This document shows positions 52,778-62,342 of a stretch of DNA of 64,000 bases, one piece after another; position 1 is the stretch's first letter, and each line of letters starts with the position of its first letter. The translations under genes were made by a program, and so were the position numbers. The stretch spans positions 1 through 64,000 of the forward strand of contig KB911928.1 in the NCBI GenBank assembly GCA_000383715.1. The letters run 5' to 3'. The stretch is from Verrucomicrobia bacterium SCGC AAA164-E04. Lineage in GTDB: Bacteria; Verrucomicrobiota; Verrucomicrobiia; Limisphaerales; AAA164-E04. The notes beneath the pieces were generated by a model. That model was given only the letters and a program-made list of their open reading frames with translations. It had not been told where the DNA came from and ran no database searches.

Positions 52778-55700
52778 TCACTGCCGTGACTTCAAGAATG
52801 CCAGCAGATCAGCTAATTCTTGCTGCGACAATTGCTCATCCAGCCCGGAGGGCATGACCGATACCTGACCGGGACGTATCGAATCAATGTCACTCTCTTC
52901 CAGGCGCATTTCATTCCCTGCTCCGGCCACCAGCCGGATCACACCCCTTCCCTCTCGAAGCATCACTCCCGAGAACTCTTCCCCATCATGCGTTTCAACA
53001 ATCATGGGTTCATAACTGCGCACAAAACTGGCACTTGGAAAAAGAATAGCTTCCAAGAGGTCGCGCTCGTTACGCACGGATCCAATCCGAGTGAGATCGG
53101 GTCCAGTCTGCCCCCCGACGTAGCCAATCTGGTGGCAAGCTGAACAGGCGGTATTTTCACTCTTGAAGACAGCTTGTCCACGCCGCACATTGCCTTCAGG
53201 CAATTGTGCCAGCACCCCTTGCAATTGTCTTCTTTGTTGTTCCACATCAACTTCCATTGATTTCAACCAGAGACGAGCTTGATCTTGAACCTTTACAGGA
53301 AATGAATCGACAGCATGCAGAAGCAGATCCGGTCTGATCGATGCATTGGCAGGGGCTTTTTGGATGACTTGCATGAAGGCCTCACCTAGATCCGGTTCGG
53401 AATGACCATGAAAAAGATCCACCAGTTGCGATAGATGCAGTGGGCCTGAATGTTCAAATAAAGGCAGAAGGGCCTTCACTTGATGTGACTCCAATGAGGC
53501 ATCGCGCCACATCTCAAGGGCCTTTTCTCTCAAAACAGGCTTGCTGGCATCCTTGTAAGCCGCCAAAGATGTCTTCATTGCTTCGTTCTCTAGATGAGGA
53601 TTGAACCTGATGATGGAGCGGAAGATTGCCAGGCGAGCAGCCATGGACAACCCCTCTCGACTCGCAGCATATTCCAGTGCCGGCAATAGAACCTCGCGTT
53701 CACGCCCTGTGAGTGTCCACTGACTGACCGTTTCAATGGCAGAGCTGACTAGAGGCGATGCGTCTGAATACATTCGTCTGGAGACCGGTTCCAACCAAGT
53801 TGTTGGAATACTTCGCAAACTGTCATGACACATCACCTGCAGGATGAGTTGCTTCACCTCCAAATCCATCCAACTTTCATCCAGCCACTTGCCCATCACC
53901 TTTTGAATCTCAGGCTGTTTTACAAAAACCTCCAGTTGTCGCTGTAACTGAGAGAATGCGAGTGCCTTTTGATCTTTGTTGAGAAGAACCGATTCAAAAT
54001 GGGAAGCAAGCCCCCCACCCCACTCGGGATGAAACCCTGCTACCCACATGGCTCGATCTCGCAATGCATCATCCTCGGCCGTCAATAAACCAGCTATGTG
54101 CGATGCATTGAGACCATTGCTCTCTAACTGACTCAAGGCCGTCAGGGCAATCCGTCGAACATTGGGGTGCTGAGCGGGCGCTAGAGCGGCAAACAGGGTC
54201 TCAGCACTAGCGTTGACCTGAATCAACGCATAGATCAAGGCATGCTCGTGCGCGCGGTCTCTGAGGTCATGGGCCTGCTGTAAAATGGCATCGGCAATCT
54301 CAGGTTCTCCAATACGCCCAATACCCTCAGCAGCTTTCCGACACACAAATGGATCTTTATGCCTCAGCAATGCTGTCAGTGCGGGCAATGCCTCAACATC
54401 GTGATGAATACCTGCGACATGAATCGCCGTGCGCAGCAATTGTGCATCGCTGGCATTCAACGCAAGCCGCACCGCTTTGCGTGCCTCATCCCCGGGTATT
54501 CGACTGAGTGCCCACAAGATATGCTGTTTGATGGAAATCGATACCCCCTCGGCTTCAAGAACGACCTTTGAAGGCTCGATTGCGTTGCCACCCTGCTCTG
54601 ATAAAACCTGAACAGCCCGCTGATTGACCGAATGCCTGTCATCTCCGAGCAGGATCAGTAACTCAGACACTGAAAGATCGTTCCAGAACAGCCGAATGCC
54701 GTAGGGGTCCCTTACATCTTCATTTACCGTTCGCTTGACTCGATAAATAGCTCCAAGCACGTCGGGTTTGTATAATTGAGAGGTAGGACAACAAAGTTTG
54801 TACCATCCACCGGTATCCACAACCAGCATGGTCCCATCACCATCTTCAAGGACATCTGTTGGATGAAAATCATGATGAGAAGAAACCACGAAATCAGAAT
54901 CAAGCGTCCGAAAACTCGTTCCGTCTTCGATCAGCTGATGTCGTTGTATCCTGCGCAGATTAAAATGGCTGCTGAACAAGTTACCTTGAAACTCACTGCC
55001 AAATCTACTGGACTCATAGCGCATCAGTCCACTCGGCGCGGCCGGTCCCAAATGTGTCATGGCGGGAAGGAATTCACCGGTCACTGTGAGCCCCTCCAGT
55101 ACTCCGTGTTCCTTGGGATAAACACCTCCATAAATGGCATGAACCAGAGCATCGCGCTTACCGGCTCGCGGGTGTGAATAAAAGGTCGTCGTGAAAAAGA
55201 TTTCACCGGCATCGTCAAAGGCAATCTCAACGGGATTGTCCATGCCCCCGCTCATGACCGAATCAAATTCACTTCCATCAGGCAAACAGCGGAATATATG
55301 CGCGGCCGAGTCTTTCATGATTCTACCATCGAACAATGTATGTGTCTGTTCAGCAAAAGCTCCTTTGCTCCAATAAATCCAACCATCTTTACCCATGTAA
55401 GGGCCATGGATGTCATTGGCACACCCCGTAAGCGTTTTGGCATCAAACCAAACCTCTCGTTTGTCCGCTACCCCATCGTCATCCGTGTCCTCCAATCGCC
55501 ATATTTCAGGGGGGGCTCCACAGTAAACAGCTCCTTGATGCCAGAGCACACCTTCGGGAAACATGAGATCTTCAGCATAAACCACGCTCTCATCATAAAT
55601 GCCATCACCATCGGTGTCCTCGAGGCGCACGATTCGGTGAGGTTTTGCTGCGAGTTGCTGCTGAACCTTGTCATTAGACCCCGAAGAATCAGCTACATAA

Positions 55701-55909
55701 AGGCGCCCCTGATCATCAAAATCAGCAACAATGGGACGTTCTACCAAAGGCGGACCGGCGACTAATTCAATCTCAAATCCTTCAGGTAGAGTAAAGGTAT
55801 GGTGATCAATCTGCGTGGATGCCCCGGAGCAATTAATTACACCCAAATACCCCATGCAGCTAGCGAAAGCATGCATCCAAATCAGGAAGCCGAAGACCCT
55901 TGGTGTCAT
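52778..55909 (-). CDS. PVC-type propeller/HEAT/cytochrome c (CxxCH) protein
   Basis: A 1043-residue exported protein with the PVC 'membrane-bound dehydrogenase' architecture. After a signal peptide come a propeller (about residues 45-400; SMVMDNPVEIAFDDAGEIFF-like blade, DTGGWYKLCCP) and a long run of HEAT repeats (about 420-890). A heme-c site CSACHQ lies near residue 923 with the downstream GPDLTRIGS, and the conserved end has RPGQVSVMPSGLDEQLS. It is probably a periplasmic or surface dehydrogenase feeding electrons to a respiratory chain. Unlike the protein at 35268-39221 it has no DUF6807 domain. Substrate is unknown. Confidence 0.87.
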   Translation of the reverse strand: MTPRVFGFLIWMHAFASCMGYLGVINCSGASTQIDHHTFTLPEGFEIELVAGPPLVERPIVADFDDQGRLYVADSSGSNDKVQQQLAAKPHRIVRLEDTDGDGIYDESVVYAEDLMFPEGVLWHQGAVYCGAPPEIWRLEDTDDDGVADKREVWFDAKTLTGCANDIHGPYMGKDGWIYWSKGAFAEQTHTLFDGRIMKDSAAHIFRCLPDGSEFDSVMSGGMDNPVEIAFDDAGEIFFTTTFYSHPRAGKRDALVHAIYGGVYPKEHGVLEGLTVTGEFLPAMTHLGPAAPSGLMRYESSRFGSEFQGNLFSSHFNLRRIQRHQLIEDGTSFRTLDSDFVVSSHHDFHPTDVLEDGDGTMLVVDTGGWYKLCCPTSQLYKPDVLGAIYRVKRTVNEDVRDPYGIRLFWNDLSVSELLILLGDDRHSVNQRAVQVLSEQGGNAIEPSKVVLEAEGVSISIKQHILWALSRIPGDEARKAVRLALNASDAQLLRTAIHVAGIHHDVEALPALTALLRHKDPFVCRKAAEGIGRIGEPEIADAILQQAHDLRDRAHEHALIYALIQVNASAETLFAALAPAQHPNVRRIALTALSQLESNGLNASHIAGLLTAEDDALRDRAMWVAGFHPEWGGGLASHFESVLLNKDQKALAFSQLQRQLEVFVKQPEIQKVMGKWLDESWMDLEVKQLILQVMCHDSLRSIPTTWLEPVSRRMYSDASPLVSSAIETVSQWTLTGREREVLLPALEYAASREGLSMAARLAIFRSIIRFNPHLENEAMKTSLAAYKDASKPVLREKALEMWRDASLESHQVKALLPLFEHSGPLHLSQLVDLFHGHSEPDLGEAFMQVIQKAPANASIRPDLLLHAVDSFPVKVQDQARLWLKSMEVDVEQQRRQLQGVLAQLPEGNVRRGQAVFKSENTACSACHQIGYVGGQTGPDLTRIGSVRNERDLLEAILFPSASFVRSYEPMIVETHDGEEFSGVMLREGRGVIRLVAGAGNEMRLEESDIDSIRPGQVSVMPSGLDEQLSQQELADLLAFLKSRQ

Positions 55910-56037
55910 GATTTAAAACTAATCAAATTCCGCATCAAGACAAGATCGATATGCACACCTATCGATCCTTTTGGACATAGAGAACAGCTGTTCTTCGCGC
56001 CCTCAGAACTTATTCTGCAATAAAAATGAAAAATCTC

Positions 56038-56066
56038 TTGCAGTCCTCCCTCTCTACTCCTATGTT
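56038..56066 (+). promoter_or_regulatory. Promoter of the initiator tRNA gene
   Basis: TTGCAG (56038-56043), 17-base spacer, TATGTT (56061-56066). The transcript would start near 56073, about 11 bases before the tRNA 5' end. Confidence 0.5.
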
Positions 56067-56083
56067 CCTGACCTCACCCGGTT

Positions 56084-56160
<77 letters not shown>

Positions 56161-57170
56161 ATTTTTCTTTTTTTATTGTTTCCTGATGCCCCCTTCATTC
56201 TGAGGCTGAACACGAGTTTGGTTATTTCTGTTTGTTGTTCATCCAGCAATAGCATCGTCTGTATTCCGCAATGCCCCGTAATCGGTAATTTTCAAAGTGT
56301 CGGAATCAGTAAGCCCCTCGTTGGACCAATTGCATTTTTCGGTAGTAATCTCAATTAATTCCATCATCCCTGTCAAATCGCCACATTCTCACGATCTCTT
56401 CTATCCAGATTATTAAGGTCTTACTCAATGTCCTCATGTTTCCAGTCCTGAGGGTAAATCCATCAACTCTGGGATTTGGAGACGGCCCATGTCCTGATGG
56501 AGCGTTTGAAGTTTGTAAGTGAACCTGCAACGACTTGGCCCCCTTGGAGCATCTGTTGAGATCGCTTCCAAAATATTATTGCATCCCATGCTCCGTTTCA
56601 GGCCCTGCATTTCATCGAAGACAAAATATCGGTGTTTATGACGATTTCACATGCACTTAGGCTGCATCAACTGATGCATGGAATCGATACAATGCCGACA
56701 TGATCGATTTGGAAAGTCAACGATGTTGAGGTGTTTTTCTGGGGCGATGAGAAAAGCGCACAGGTCAGAAAACACGGGAGGCTCCCGATCCATGAAAAGT
56801 CGCTGTGAAACATGGGTTGATTGAAGTTTGATCAATGGCAAATAACAATCACGCGTACTAGCAAAGATTTGATCTGATGCCTCCATTCCCGAGCAATACT
56901 TATCCACCCTTGCACTCCTTCCTTGTCAGACACAACGAATGATGGCTTTATTTGTCCGCTTGCGCGGGTTTTCCGCATCAAAGCGACCCATTTCAATGGA
57001 TCCATTAGCATCTTTTCTTAAGGATCCTTATAGTTCGGTGGCTGACAAATGACTTGTCATGGACGAGAGCGTCTCATCTCATGAGCGTGCGGTAGGATTT
57101 CTTTTGACTTTAACTACTCTTCACTGCAAAGTTCTTTTCAGAATAATTAAAAGTTGAAATGAACCTTCGC
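56161..57170. other. 1-kb stretch without a credible gene downstream of the tRNA
   Basis: Only short overlapping frames with many stops are present on both strands. Fragments on the minus strand (around 56200-56700) read like pieces of a former protein (for example a stretch beginning with FDEMQGLKRS) but I cannot connect them to a family. The region may be the decayed remains of an element or gene. There is no inverted-repeat end and no second copy of the tRNA 3' end in the window. Confidence 0.5.
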
Positions 57171-58253
57171 ATCCAACTCAAACACATCGCCAGCTTTGCT
57201 ATAACCGCAGTTGTTCTTACAGGATCGATTACAACTGACCTTTTCGCACAAGAGACAACACCTGAATCACAATTGACCTGGAGTGATCTGGGCTTTGATG
57301 GATTTCCAGAGAACTTATCCACAGACGAAATCGAAGTGGTCGAAAGCCTCAACAGAGGACGGGGTGAATGGACATTTGAAATGACTGGCCAAGGCCCGGA
57401 AAAAACGCAATCTGTCCAGGGAAAACTGGAAATCCAGGGCAGCGCAAAGTTTGGCATGATTCCCGGATGGGGGTTAACACTGAACTGGCCCATTGAAAAT
57501 CCTGAGAATATGGTCCACTACGCTTGGATGATTGTGCCTGAAAAAGACAAAATCGAAATAATGCTTTTTCAGATAGGCCCGATCAAGGTCGGATCTGACG
57601 GCAAACCTACCAAGGATGCAATGATGAAAGCTCAAAGAAAACCTTTCCGCGGAATCTGGAATCCAGCGCGCAGAACAGTTCTCTGGCAAGAGAAAGAGTT
57701 ACCGAAGGGCCTCCCGGTGAAAACAAAGCAGGACGAATCTGAAATCAAGGAGAAGGGATCATTCGAAATGGTCCTTCAGAGCAACGGAGAAATTACCATT
57801 CAAAACCACACGCTTGTCAGTAATGGTCCGGGTATTTCGGGAAAAGCCACCGCAAGAATCAGCAAACCGCTGGCCGAAGAGAAGCTGTATTTCAACAAGG
57901 ACATTCATTTCGCAACTTTTTCAGATATTCTGGAACCTCACATCAAACGTTTCCTTCCACCAAATGCAGTCAACATCACCCTTTATCTCCAAAGGAATGG
58001 ACACTTTGCGAATTACAAAGTTTCAGAAGAAGATTTCATCAACTTCCTAAACGTATTGTGGGAAAAAGATAAATGGGAAAAGGGCAAAGCAGTGAGCAAG
58101 ACAGAGATGGCAAAACAATTTCAAAAACTTGGATGGGATCCACTTGAAAACGCCATTTCATACAGCACCCCCATCCAACCCAATGGTGCCATGACCAATT
58201 ATTATTTCGATGCGAAGGCTGGCATTGCCTATGAGAACACGGGCTATTGGTAA
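57159..58253 (+). CDS. Exported protein of unknown function
   Basis: 364 residues with a signal peptide (hydrophobic run SFAITAVVLTGSI, cleavage near FAQ). The mature part is beta-rich and soluble, with regular acidic/basic segments (FEMTGQGPEKTQS, LPKGLPVKTKQDES) and no cysteines. I recognise no family. The distance to neighbours (about 1 kb before, 440 bases to the next small gene) suggests a single-gene transcript. No ribosome site or promoter stands out. Confidence 0.68.
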   Translation: MNLRIQLKHIASFAITAVVLTGSITTDLFAQETTPESQLTWSDLGFDGFPENLSTDEIEVVESLNRGRGEWTFEMTGQGPEKTQSVQGKLEIQGSAKFGMIPGWGLTLNWPIENPENMVHYAWMIVPEKDKIEIMLFQIGPIKVGSDGKPTKDAMMKAQRKPFRGIWNPARRTVLWQEKELPKGLPVKTKQDESEIKEKGSFEMVLQSNGEITIQNHTLVSNGPGISGKATARISKPLAEEKLYFNKDIHFATFSDILEPHIKRFLPPNAVNITLYLQRNGHFANYKVSEEDFINFLNVLWEKDKWEKGKAVSKTEMAKQFQKLGWDPLENAISYSTPIQPNGAMTNYYFDAKAGIAYENTGYW

Positions 58254-58630
58254 ACAGCTGAAAAGAACCTCTTCATTCTGGAGTAATTGAGCTTCTGCCT
58301 GTCTCATCGTATTCCCAGCACTATGGACTACAAATGACGATCTCCGGACAAGATGCTTATTAACGGACATGAGATTGCTTTGTGATATCATCTGAGCATC
58401 GAATGATGATGGGTTGATAGAATAGCCAGTGATCTACCCAGCGTCCTGATTTGGCTAATTTCGAAGATTACCAAATATGTCGCATGATTCAAAAACAAGA
58501 CGTGAAGCTGAACCTCTCAGGCCATTGCCAATGCTGGAATTGAATCTTCATAGTACTTTTTCCGTCCACAGGTATTTCACTGGATGATTGAACGAGCGAA
58601 CAAACTTGGCTGGGCCCACTCGGTAGGCAT
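58254..58630. other. Intergenic stretch without a recognisable feature
   Basis: About 380 bases between the exported protein and the terminator of the small lipoprotein gene. I see no RNA fold and no frame longer than 77 codons with protein-like character. Confidence 0.5.
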
Positions 58631-58665
58631 AAAAAAACCCAGCGACCGCCGAAACAGTCCTGGGT
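58631..58665 (-). terminator. Intrinsic terminator of the small lipoprotein gene
   Basis: On the minus strand an ACCCAG...CTGGGT stem, extended by an inner four-base ACTG/CGGT pairing with one wobble, is followed by seven T residues. It lies 30 bases beyond the stop of the 53-residue lipoprotein gene and fits its strand. Confidence 0.8.
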
Positions 58666-58694
58666 GAGTAAATTAAAACTAAGTCTAGTAGGAT

Positions 58695-58856
58695 TTAGCG
58701 TCCCTCCATGATGTTAGTCGGTAATCCGTGTTCCCAACCTCGTGGCTGACTCCATGGTCGTGCTGAGGTATTGTCAGGGTCAGGAGTTGAGCACCCAGTG
58801 TTGAGGGCTAGGGCAATAAAACCCAGAACAAAGCTTAGAAGGAAAAAGTGTTTCAT
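58695..58856 (-). CDS. Small lipoprotein (53 residues)
   Basis: The frame begins with a signal peptide of the lipoprotein type (MKHFFLLSFVLGFIALAL), with the lipidated cysteine in NTGCSTPDPDN. The mature peptide is about 32 residues, ending WSQPRGWEHGLPTNIMEGR. A ribosome site (agagag) lies about 9 bases upstream and an intrinsic terminator follows. Tiny lipoproteins with a WSxPxGWE-like tail recur in Verrucomicrobiota, to my recollection. It is 34 bases downstream of the coiled-coil protein gene and may be co-transcribed. Envelope role is inferred. Confidence 0.8.
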   Translation of the reverse strand: MKHFFLLSFVLGFIALALNTGCSTPDPDNTSARPWSQPRGWEHGLPTNIMEGR

Positions 58857-58890
58857 TCTGTTGACTCTCTTGGCACCGATCTAAGATATC

Positions 58891-59640
58891 TCAGTAAAGA
58901 ACCTCGTCGCCCACCTTGATGTCGGCTTGCAACCAACCAGGCAAGACATTAGCTACGGATCGATCGTTTTCGACCGATGAAATCTGAACTTTACCGACTA
59001 GCTTGCCACCACGGCTGACCATTAGTTCTCCGTTCTCTCGGACGCCGTCCTGTTCCCCTACATTGATGACTACAAATCCCCAATCAGTATCGACTGAGAG
59101 AATGGAACCTTCAATGCCGTCGCGCATGACGACTTTCTGGTTAGGGCCAACAAATCGGCTCAACTCATATTTGATCTGGTCGAGCTGGCGGATAAGGACT
59201 TCTTTTTCGGAGGTGATGGCTGCGATTTCTTCGTGAGCATCATTCAATCGATCTTTCATGGTGATCACAAATTGAGGTGTGACGCCTAAACCTTCCCAGG
59301 CTTGAATGTCGCGTTGAGCCTCGATGAGCTCAGATTTGGTTGAAGTCAATTCAGAATCCAGTTCATCGCCGCGAGCTTTTTGCATGGCACCAAACTGCAT
59401 CGCGCCTTTCAATTTGTCATTCGCATCGGTAAGATCACCGCGCAGCGTTTCTGCTTCTTCTTCAGCATTACGCTGTGCAGTTTCGGCCTGACGCTGCGCT
59501 TCTTCAGCGCTGTATCGGGCATCGTTAGCCGCAGATAGATCTGACTCCAACGTCGAAATTTTGGGGGCGACTTGCAATTGAGCAATGCCCAATGCACCAA
59601 GTCCGAGTAAAATAACCAATATCAAGCCTGCTCTCAGCAT
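58891..59640 (-). CDS. Membrane-anchored coiled-coil protein with C-terminal beta domain
   Basis: 249 residues from the ATG at 59640. A hydrophobic N-terminal anchor (RAGLILVILLGLGALGI) is followed by a long heptad-rich coiled coil (about 25-165; Ala/Glu-rich, e.g. SAEEAQRQAETAQRNAEEEA). A compact beta-rich domain ends the protein (VVINVGEQDGVRENGELMVSRGGKLVGKVQISSV). The layout is reminiscent of MreC or of other periplasmic scaffolds, but the sequence does not allow that name. It is the upstream member of a small operon with the 53-residue lipoprotein. Confidence 0.65.
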   Translation of the reverse strand: MLRAGLILVILLGLGALGIAQLQVAPKISTLESDLSAANDARYSAEEAQRQAETAQRNAEEEAETLRGDLTDANDKLKGAMQFGAMQKARGDELDSELTSTKSELIEAQRDIQAWEGLGVTPQFVITMKDRLNDAHEEIAAITSEKEVLIRQLDQIKYELSRFVGPNQKVVMRDGIEGSILSVDTDWGFVVINVGEQDGVRENGELMVSRGGKLVGKVQISSVENDRSVANVLPGWLQADIKVGDEVLY

Positions 59641-59672
59641 AATCAAAAAAATTTAAGGTTTTGAGTGGCGAC

Positions 59673-59702
59673 AGACTAGAGGAAAATCTGTATCCCTGTC
59701 AA
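59673..59702 (-). promoter_or_regulatory. Putative promoter of the coiled-coil protein gene
   Basis: On the minus strand a perfect TTGACA (59697-59702) and a weak TAGTCT (59673-59678) are separated by 18 bases. The start codon would be about 27 bases downstream of the transcript start. Confidence 0.35.
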
Positions 59703-59743
59703 CTGTCGCTTGAATATCTTTGTTCGTTTCTCTGTAAAATTTA

Positions 59744-60832
59744 TTAACTTAAGATGCGTTTACCCTCACTGAGGAATATTCCCTGAAAGTTCATCTTCAG
59801 TGCATCGGCGTTGGCGGCTTTGCTCAAAGCTTCTTCCTCAGTGACCAAACGGTCTTTCACGAGAGCTAACAAGGACTGATTAAAATTCTGCATACCATCC
59901 TCACCCCCTGTTTCAATGGCTGCCCCCAGTTTCTCCAATCGATTTTCTTCGATAAGCTTACGAACGGTGCCGGTATTGATCAATACCTCAATGGCTGGAA
60001 TCACTCCACCACCAATACGACCTACCATCCTCTGACAAACAACTGCTTTCAAGGTGCCAGCCAATTGGCGACGAATCTGGTCTCGCTCTTCTGATTTAAA
60101 AAAGTCCAGAATGCGTGTCACTGATTGGGCCGCGTTAGTTGTGTGCAGGGTGGAAAGTACAAGATGCCCAGTGTCTGCAGCACTCATTGCAGCGGAAAAA
60201 CTGGTCGCATCTCTCATTTCACCAATCATGATTACATCTGGATCCTGCCGAAGAACATGCTTCAAGCCGGCAGCAAAACTAAGTGAATCCAAGCCAACTT
60301 CTCTTTGTTCGATAACCGATTTATTGTCTGTAAAAACAAATTCGATTGGATCTTCAAGAGTAACGATATGGTTGCGACTTGATTCATTGATATGCTGAAT
60401 CATGGCCGCGAGAGTGGTCGATTTCCCGCAACCAGTCGTTCCAGAAACAAGCACAATCCCACGGGGGGCCTCAGCAATTTCCTTGAGAACCGGGATTAGG
60501 CCCAAATCTTCAAAGCTGGGAATGTCTGTTTTCACGTAACGCATGGCCAGTGCAAAAGAGCCACGCTGCTGAAAACAGTTTGTCCGAAACCGCCCTACTT
60601 TCTCGGAGTAGTAGGAAAAGTCAATTTCACGTTGGTTTTGAAGCACATCCTTGAGGTGAACAGGGATAATCTGTTCAAGAATGTTTTCCATCCATTCAGC
60701 AGTTGGTTTTGGAGCCTCAACGTCGACTAAATTGCCATCAATTCGAAAGGTGATGGGACTGCCGACTTTAATATGAACGTCTGACGCACCGCCTTCAATG
60801 GCAATGCGTAGAATACGATTGAATAATTCCAT
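59744..60832 (-). CDS. pilT: PilT-type retraction ATPase
   Basis: 362 residues, the normal length. The N-terminal PAS-like half (GGASDVHIKVGSPITFRIDG) is followed by the motor with Walker A GTTGCGKST near residues 129-137, Asp box and Walker B (DPDVIMIGEMRD). His-box STLHTTNAAQ and the region GTVRKLIEENR occupy the place of the AIRNLIRE motif of retraction ATPases. It depolymerises type IV pili, opposing the PilB-like ATPase of this genome. A pilZ-like gene sits 31 bases upstream. Confidence 0.92.
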   Translation of the reverse strand: MELFNRILRIAIEGGASDVHIKVGSPITFRIDGNLVDVEAPKPTAEWMENILEQIIPVHLKDVLQNQREIDFSYYSEKVGRFRTNCFQQRGSFALAMRYVKTDIPSFEDLGLIPVLKEIAEAPRGIVLVSGTTGCGKSTTLAAMIQHINESSRNHIVTLEDPIEFVFTDNKSVIEQREVGLDSLSFAAGLKHVLRQDPDVIMIGEMRDATSFSAAMSAADTGHLVLSTLHTTNAAQSVTRILDFFKSEERDQIRRQLAGTLKAVVCQRMVGRIGGGVIPAIEVLINTGTVRKLIEENRLEKLGAAIETGGEDGMQNFNQSLLALVKDRLVTEEEALSKAANADALKMNFQGIFLSEGKRILS

Positions 60833-60863
60833 AAATCTCTGATGGAGGGCACCTGCCCCCCCT

Positions 60864-61196
60864 TTACTGCGACATGCAATGCACGCGCGCCAATGACTCT
60901 ACCTGAGATTGCGCTTCGGTATCCAAGCCCACGAACAAGATGGAGATGACGAACCCGCTATGGCGACTGCCACTGGAACCAACGACGATGCCATTGCAAT
61001 GAATGGGCTCGTTGTTGCGGGGAGATTTGAGATCAATGGTTAACTCAGACCATACTGGAAGTTCTTGATTGGCAAGAAACTCAACACCATTGGATCGAAC
61101 ATTAACTGCCTCTGGCGGCAAAGTGAATTCAATTTCATTTGAACGAACCGTCAACGGTTCAAACATACCCGATTTATCCAATTTTGTTGTTTTCAT
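60864..61196 (-). CDS. PilZ-like domain protein, degenerate
   Basis: 110 residues, all of it a PilZ-type beta barrel (AVNVRSNGVEFLANQELPVWSELTIDL). The c-di-GMP contacts are not conserved: there is no RxxxR, and the second motif reads NVRSNG instead of DxSxxG. It could regulate pilus function by protein contact, as the non-binding PilZ proteins do. Position directly ahead of pilT supports that. Its transcript seems to start about 8-10 bases before the ATG. Confidence 0.72.
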   Translation of the reverse strand: MKTTKLDKSGMFEPLTVRSNEIEFTLPPEAVNVRSNGVEFLANQELPVWSELTIDLKSPRNNEPIHCNGIVVGSSGSRHSGFVISILFVGLDTEAQSQVESLARVHCMSQ

Positions 61197-61211
61197 ACGA
61201 CTAAGTCAGAT

Positions 61212-61239
61212 AACATAACACGAAAATCATTTTAGTCAA
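61212..61239 (-). promoter_or_regulatory. Promoter of the pilZ-pilT operon
   Basis: On the minus strand TTGACT (61234-61239) and TATGTT (61212-61217) are separated by 16 bases. The transcript would start near 61205, so the pilZ-like gene would be nearly leaderless. Confidence 0.45.
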
Positions 61240-61298
61240 TCCAAAGCCAGACAAGAAGCTCAAGAATTGTCGTAATGGACAACCTGTACAGAAAAAAT

Positions 61299-62342
61299 TT
61301 ACCATTCAATGACGGCGGCGCCCCAAGTTAGGCCTGCACCAAAAACGACCATCAGTATCAAATCCCCACGTTCAATCACCCCATTCTCCACAGCTTGATC
61401 CAACGCAATTGCAACAGAGGCAGCAGATGTGTTGCCAAATTTATCCACATTGATATAAACTTGTTCTTTTTTTGCACCCAAGCGATCACCGACCGCAGAG
61501 ATGATTCTTAGATTAGCTTGGTGCGGAATGATGCACTTAATTTGAGTAATGTCCAACTGACACCGCTCCAAAGCCTTGAGGGCAGCACGATGCATGGCCG
61601 TTACAGCGCTTTTGTAGGTTTCCTTACCATCCATTCGCAAATAGTGCAGGCGATTATCTAGCGAATCCGAGGTTGCTGGACATCGACTACCTCCGCCAGG
61701 CATGGATAATAAACCCGCCTTGCCACCATCCGCCCCCATGCAGGCAGTAAGTAAGCCGTGAGATTGTTCACGATTCTGCAAAACAGCTGCTCCAGCCCCG
61801 TCCCCAAAGAGCACACAAGTGTTCCGGTCTTTCCAATCAATGATGGAGGACAGTTTCTCGGCACCAATCACGAGGACTGTGTCGTAAGTTCGCGACATGA
61901 TAAACTGCTGAGCAATTTCCAAGGCATAAATAAAACCAGAGCATGCAGCTTCCAGATCGAATGCGGCGGCGTTTACAGCACCAATGTTATGCTGAACCAA
62001 ACAAGCAGTACTTGGGAAAGGCATATCAGGCGTGATGGTTGCTACAATTACCAAATCGATGTCTCCCCCGGTAACACCTGCCTTGCTCATCGCTTTTCGA
62101 GCCGCCTCCGTTGCGAGGTCGGATGTGAATTGATCATCAGAAGCAATTCGACGTTCTTTGATTCCCGTGCGGGTCGTGATCCATTCGTCGCTGGTTTCAA
62201 CCATCTCCTCTAAGTCAGCATTGGTCAAGCGCCGCTCGGGCACATATGAACCAACACCAACGATGGAACAAGTCCTTCCCTTGAAATCATGTTCAGCTCT
62301 CGGGTTGACGAATGCCACGTCTTTCGGAAGTGAGTCTGTCAT
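61299..62342 (-). CDS. fabH: Beta-ketoacyl-ACP synthase III (FabH)
   Basis: 347 residues, including an N-terminal extension of about 24 residues before CSIVGVGSYVPERRL. The catalytic triad is intact: Cys134 in LEAACSGF, His in IIPHQANLRI and Asn in NVDKFGNTSAAS. It condenses acetyl-CoA (or another primer) with malonyl-ACP to start fatty acid synthesis. It overlaps plsX by 4 bases, the order plsX-fabH being widely conserved. Primer preference cannot be read by eye. Confidence 0.93.
   Translation of the reverse strand: MTDSLPKDVAFVNPRAEHDFKGRTCSIVGVGSYVPERRLTNADLEEMVETSDEWITTRTGIKERRIASDDQFTSDLATEAARKAMSKAGVTGGDIDLVIVATITPDMPFPSTACLVQHNIGAVNAAAFDLEAACSGFIYALEIAQQFIMSRTYDTVLVIGAEKLSSIIDWKDRNTCVLFGDGAGAAVLQNREQSHGLLTACMGADGGKAGLLSMPGGGSRCPATSDSLDNRLHYLRMDGKETYKSAVTAMHRAALKALERCQLDITQIKCIIPHQANLRIISAVGDRLGAKKEQVYINVDKFGNTSAASVAIALDQAVENGVIERGDLILMVVFGAGLTWGAAVIEW

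Noticed and set aside
52381-52857. 158-codon plus-strand frame starting inside the secretin terminator
   Set aside because: It begins in the terminator hairpin and overlaps the more plausible hydrophobic 110-codon frame and the end of the cytochrome gene.
56647-56907. 86-codon minus-strand frame near the tRNA
   Set aside because: Fragmentary, with neighbouring frames interrupted; no family recognisable, so recorded only as decayed sequence.
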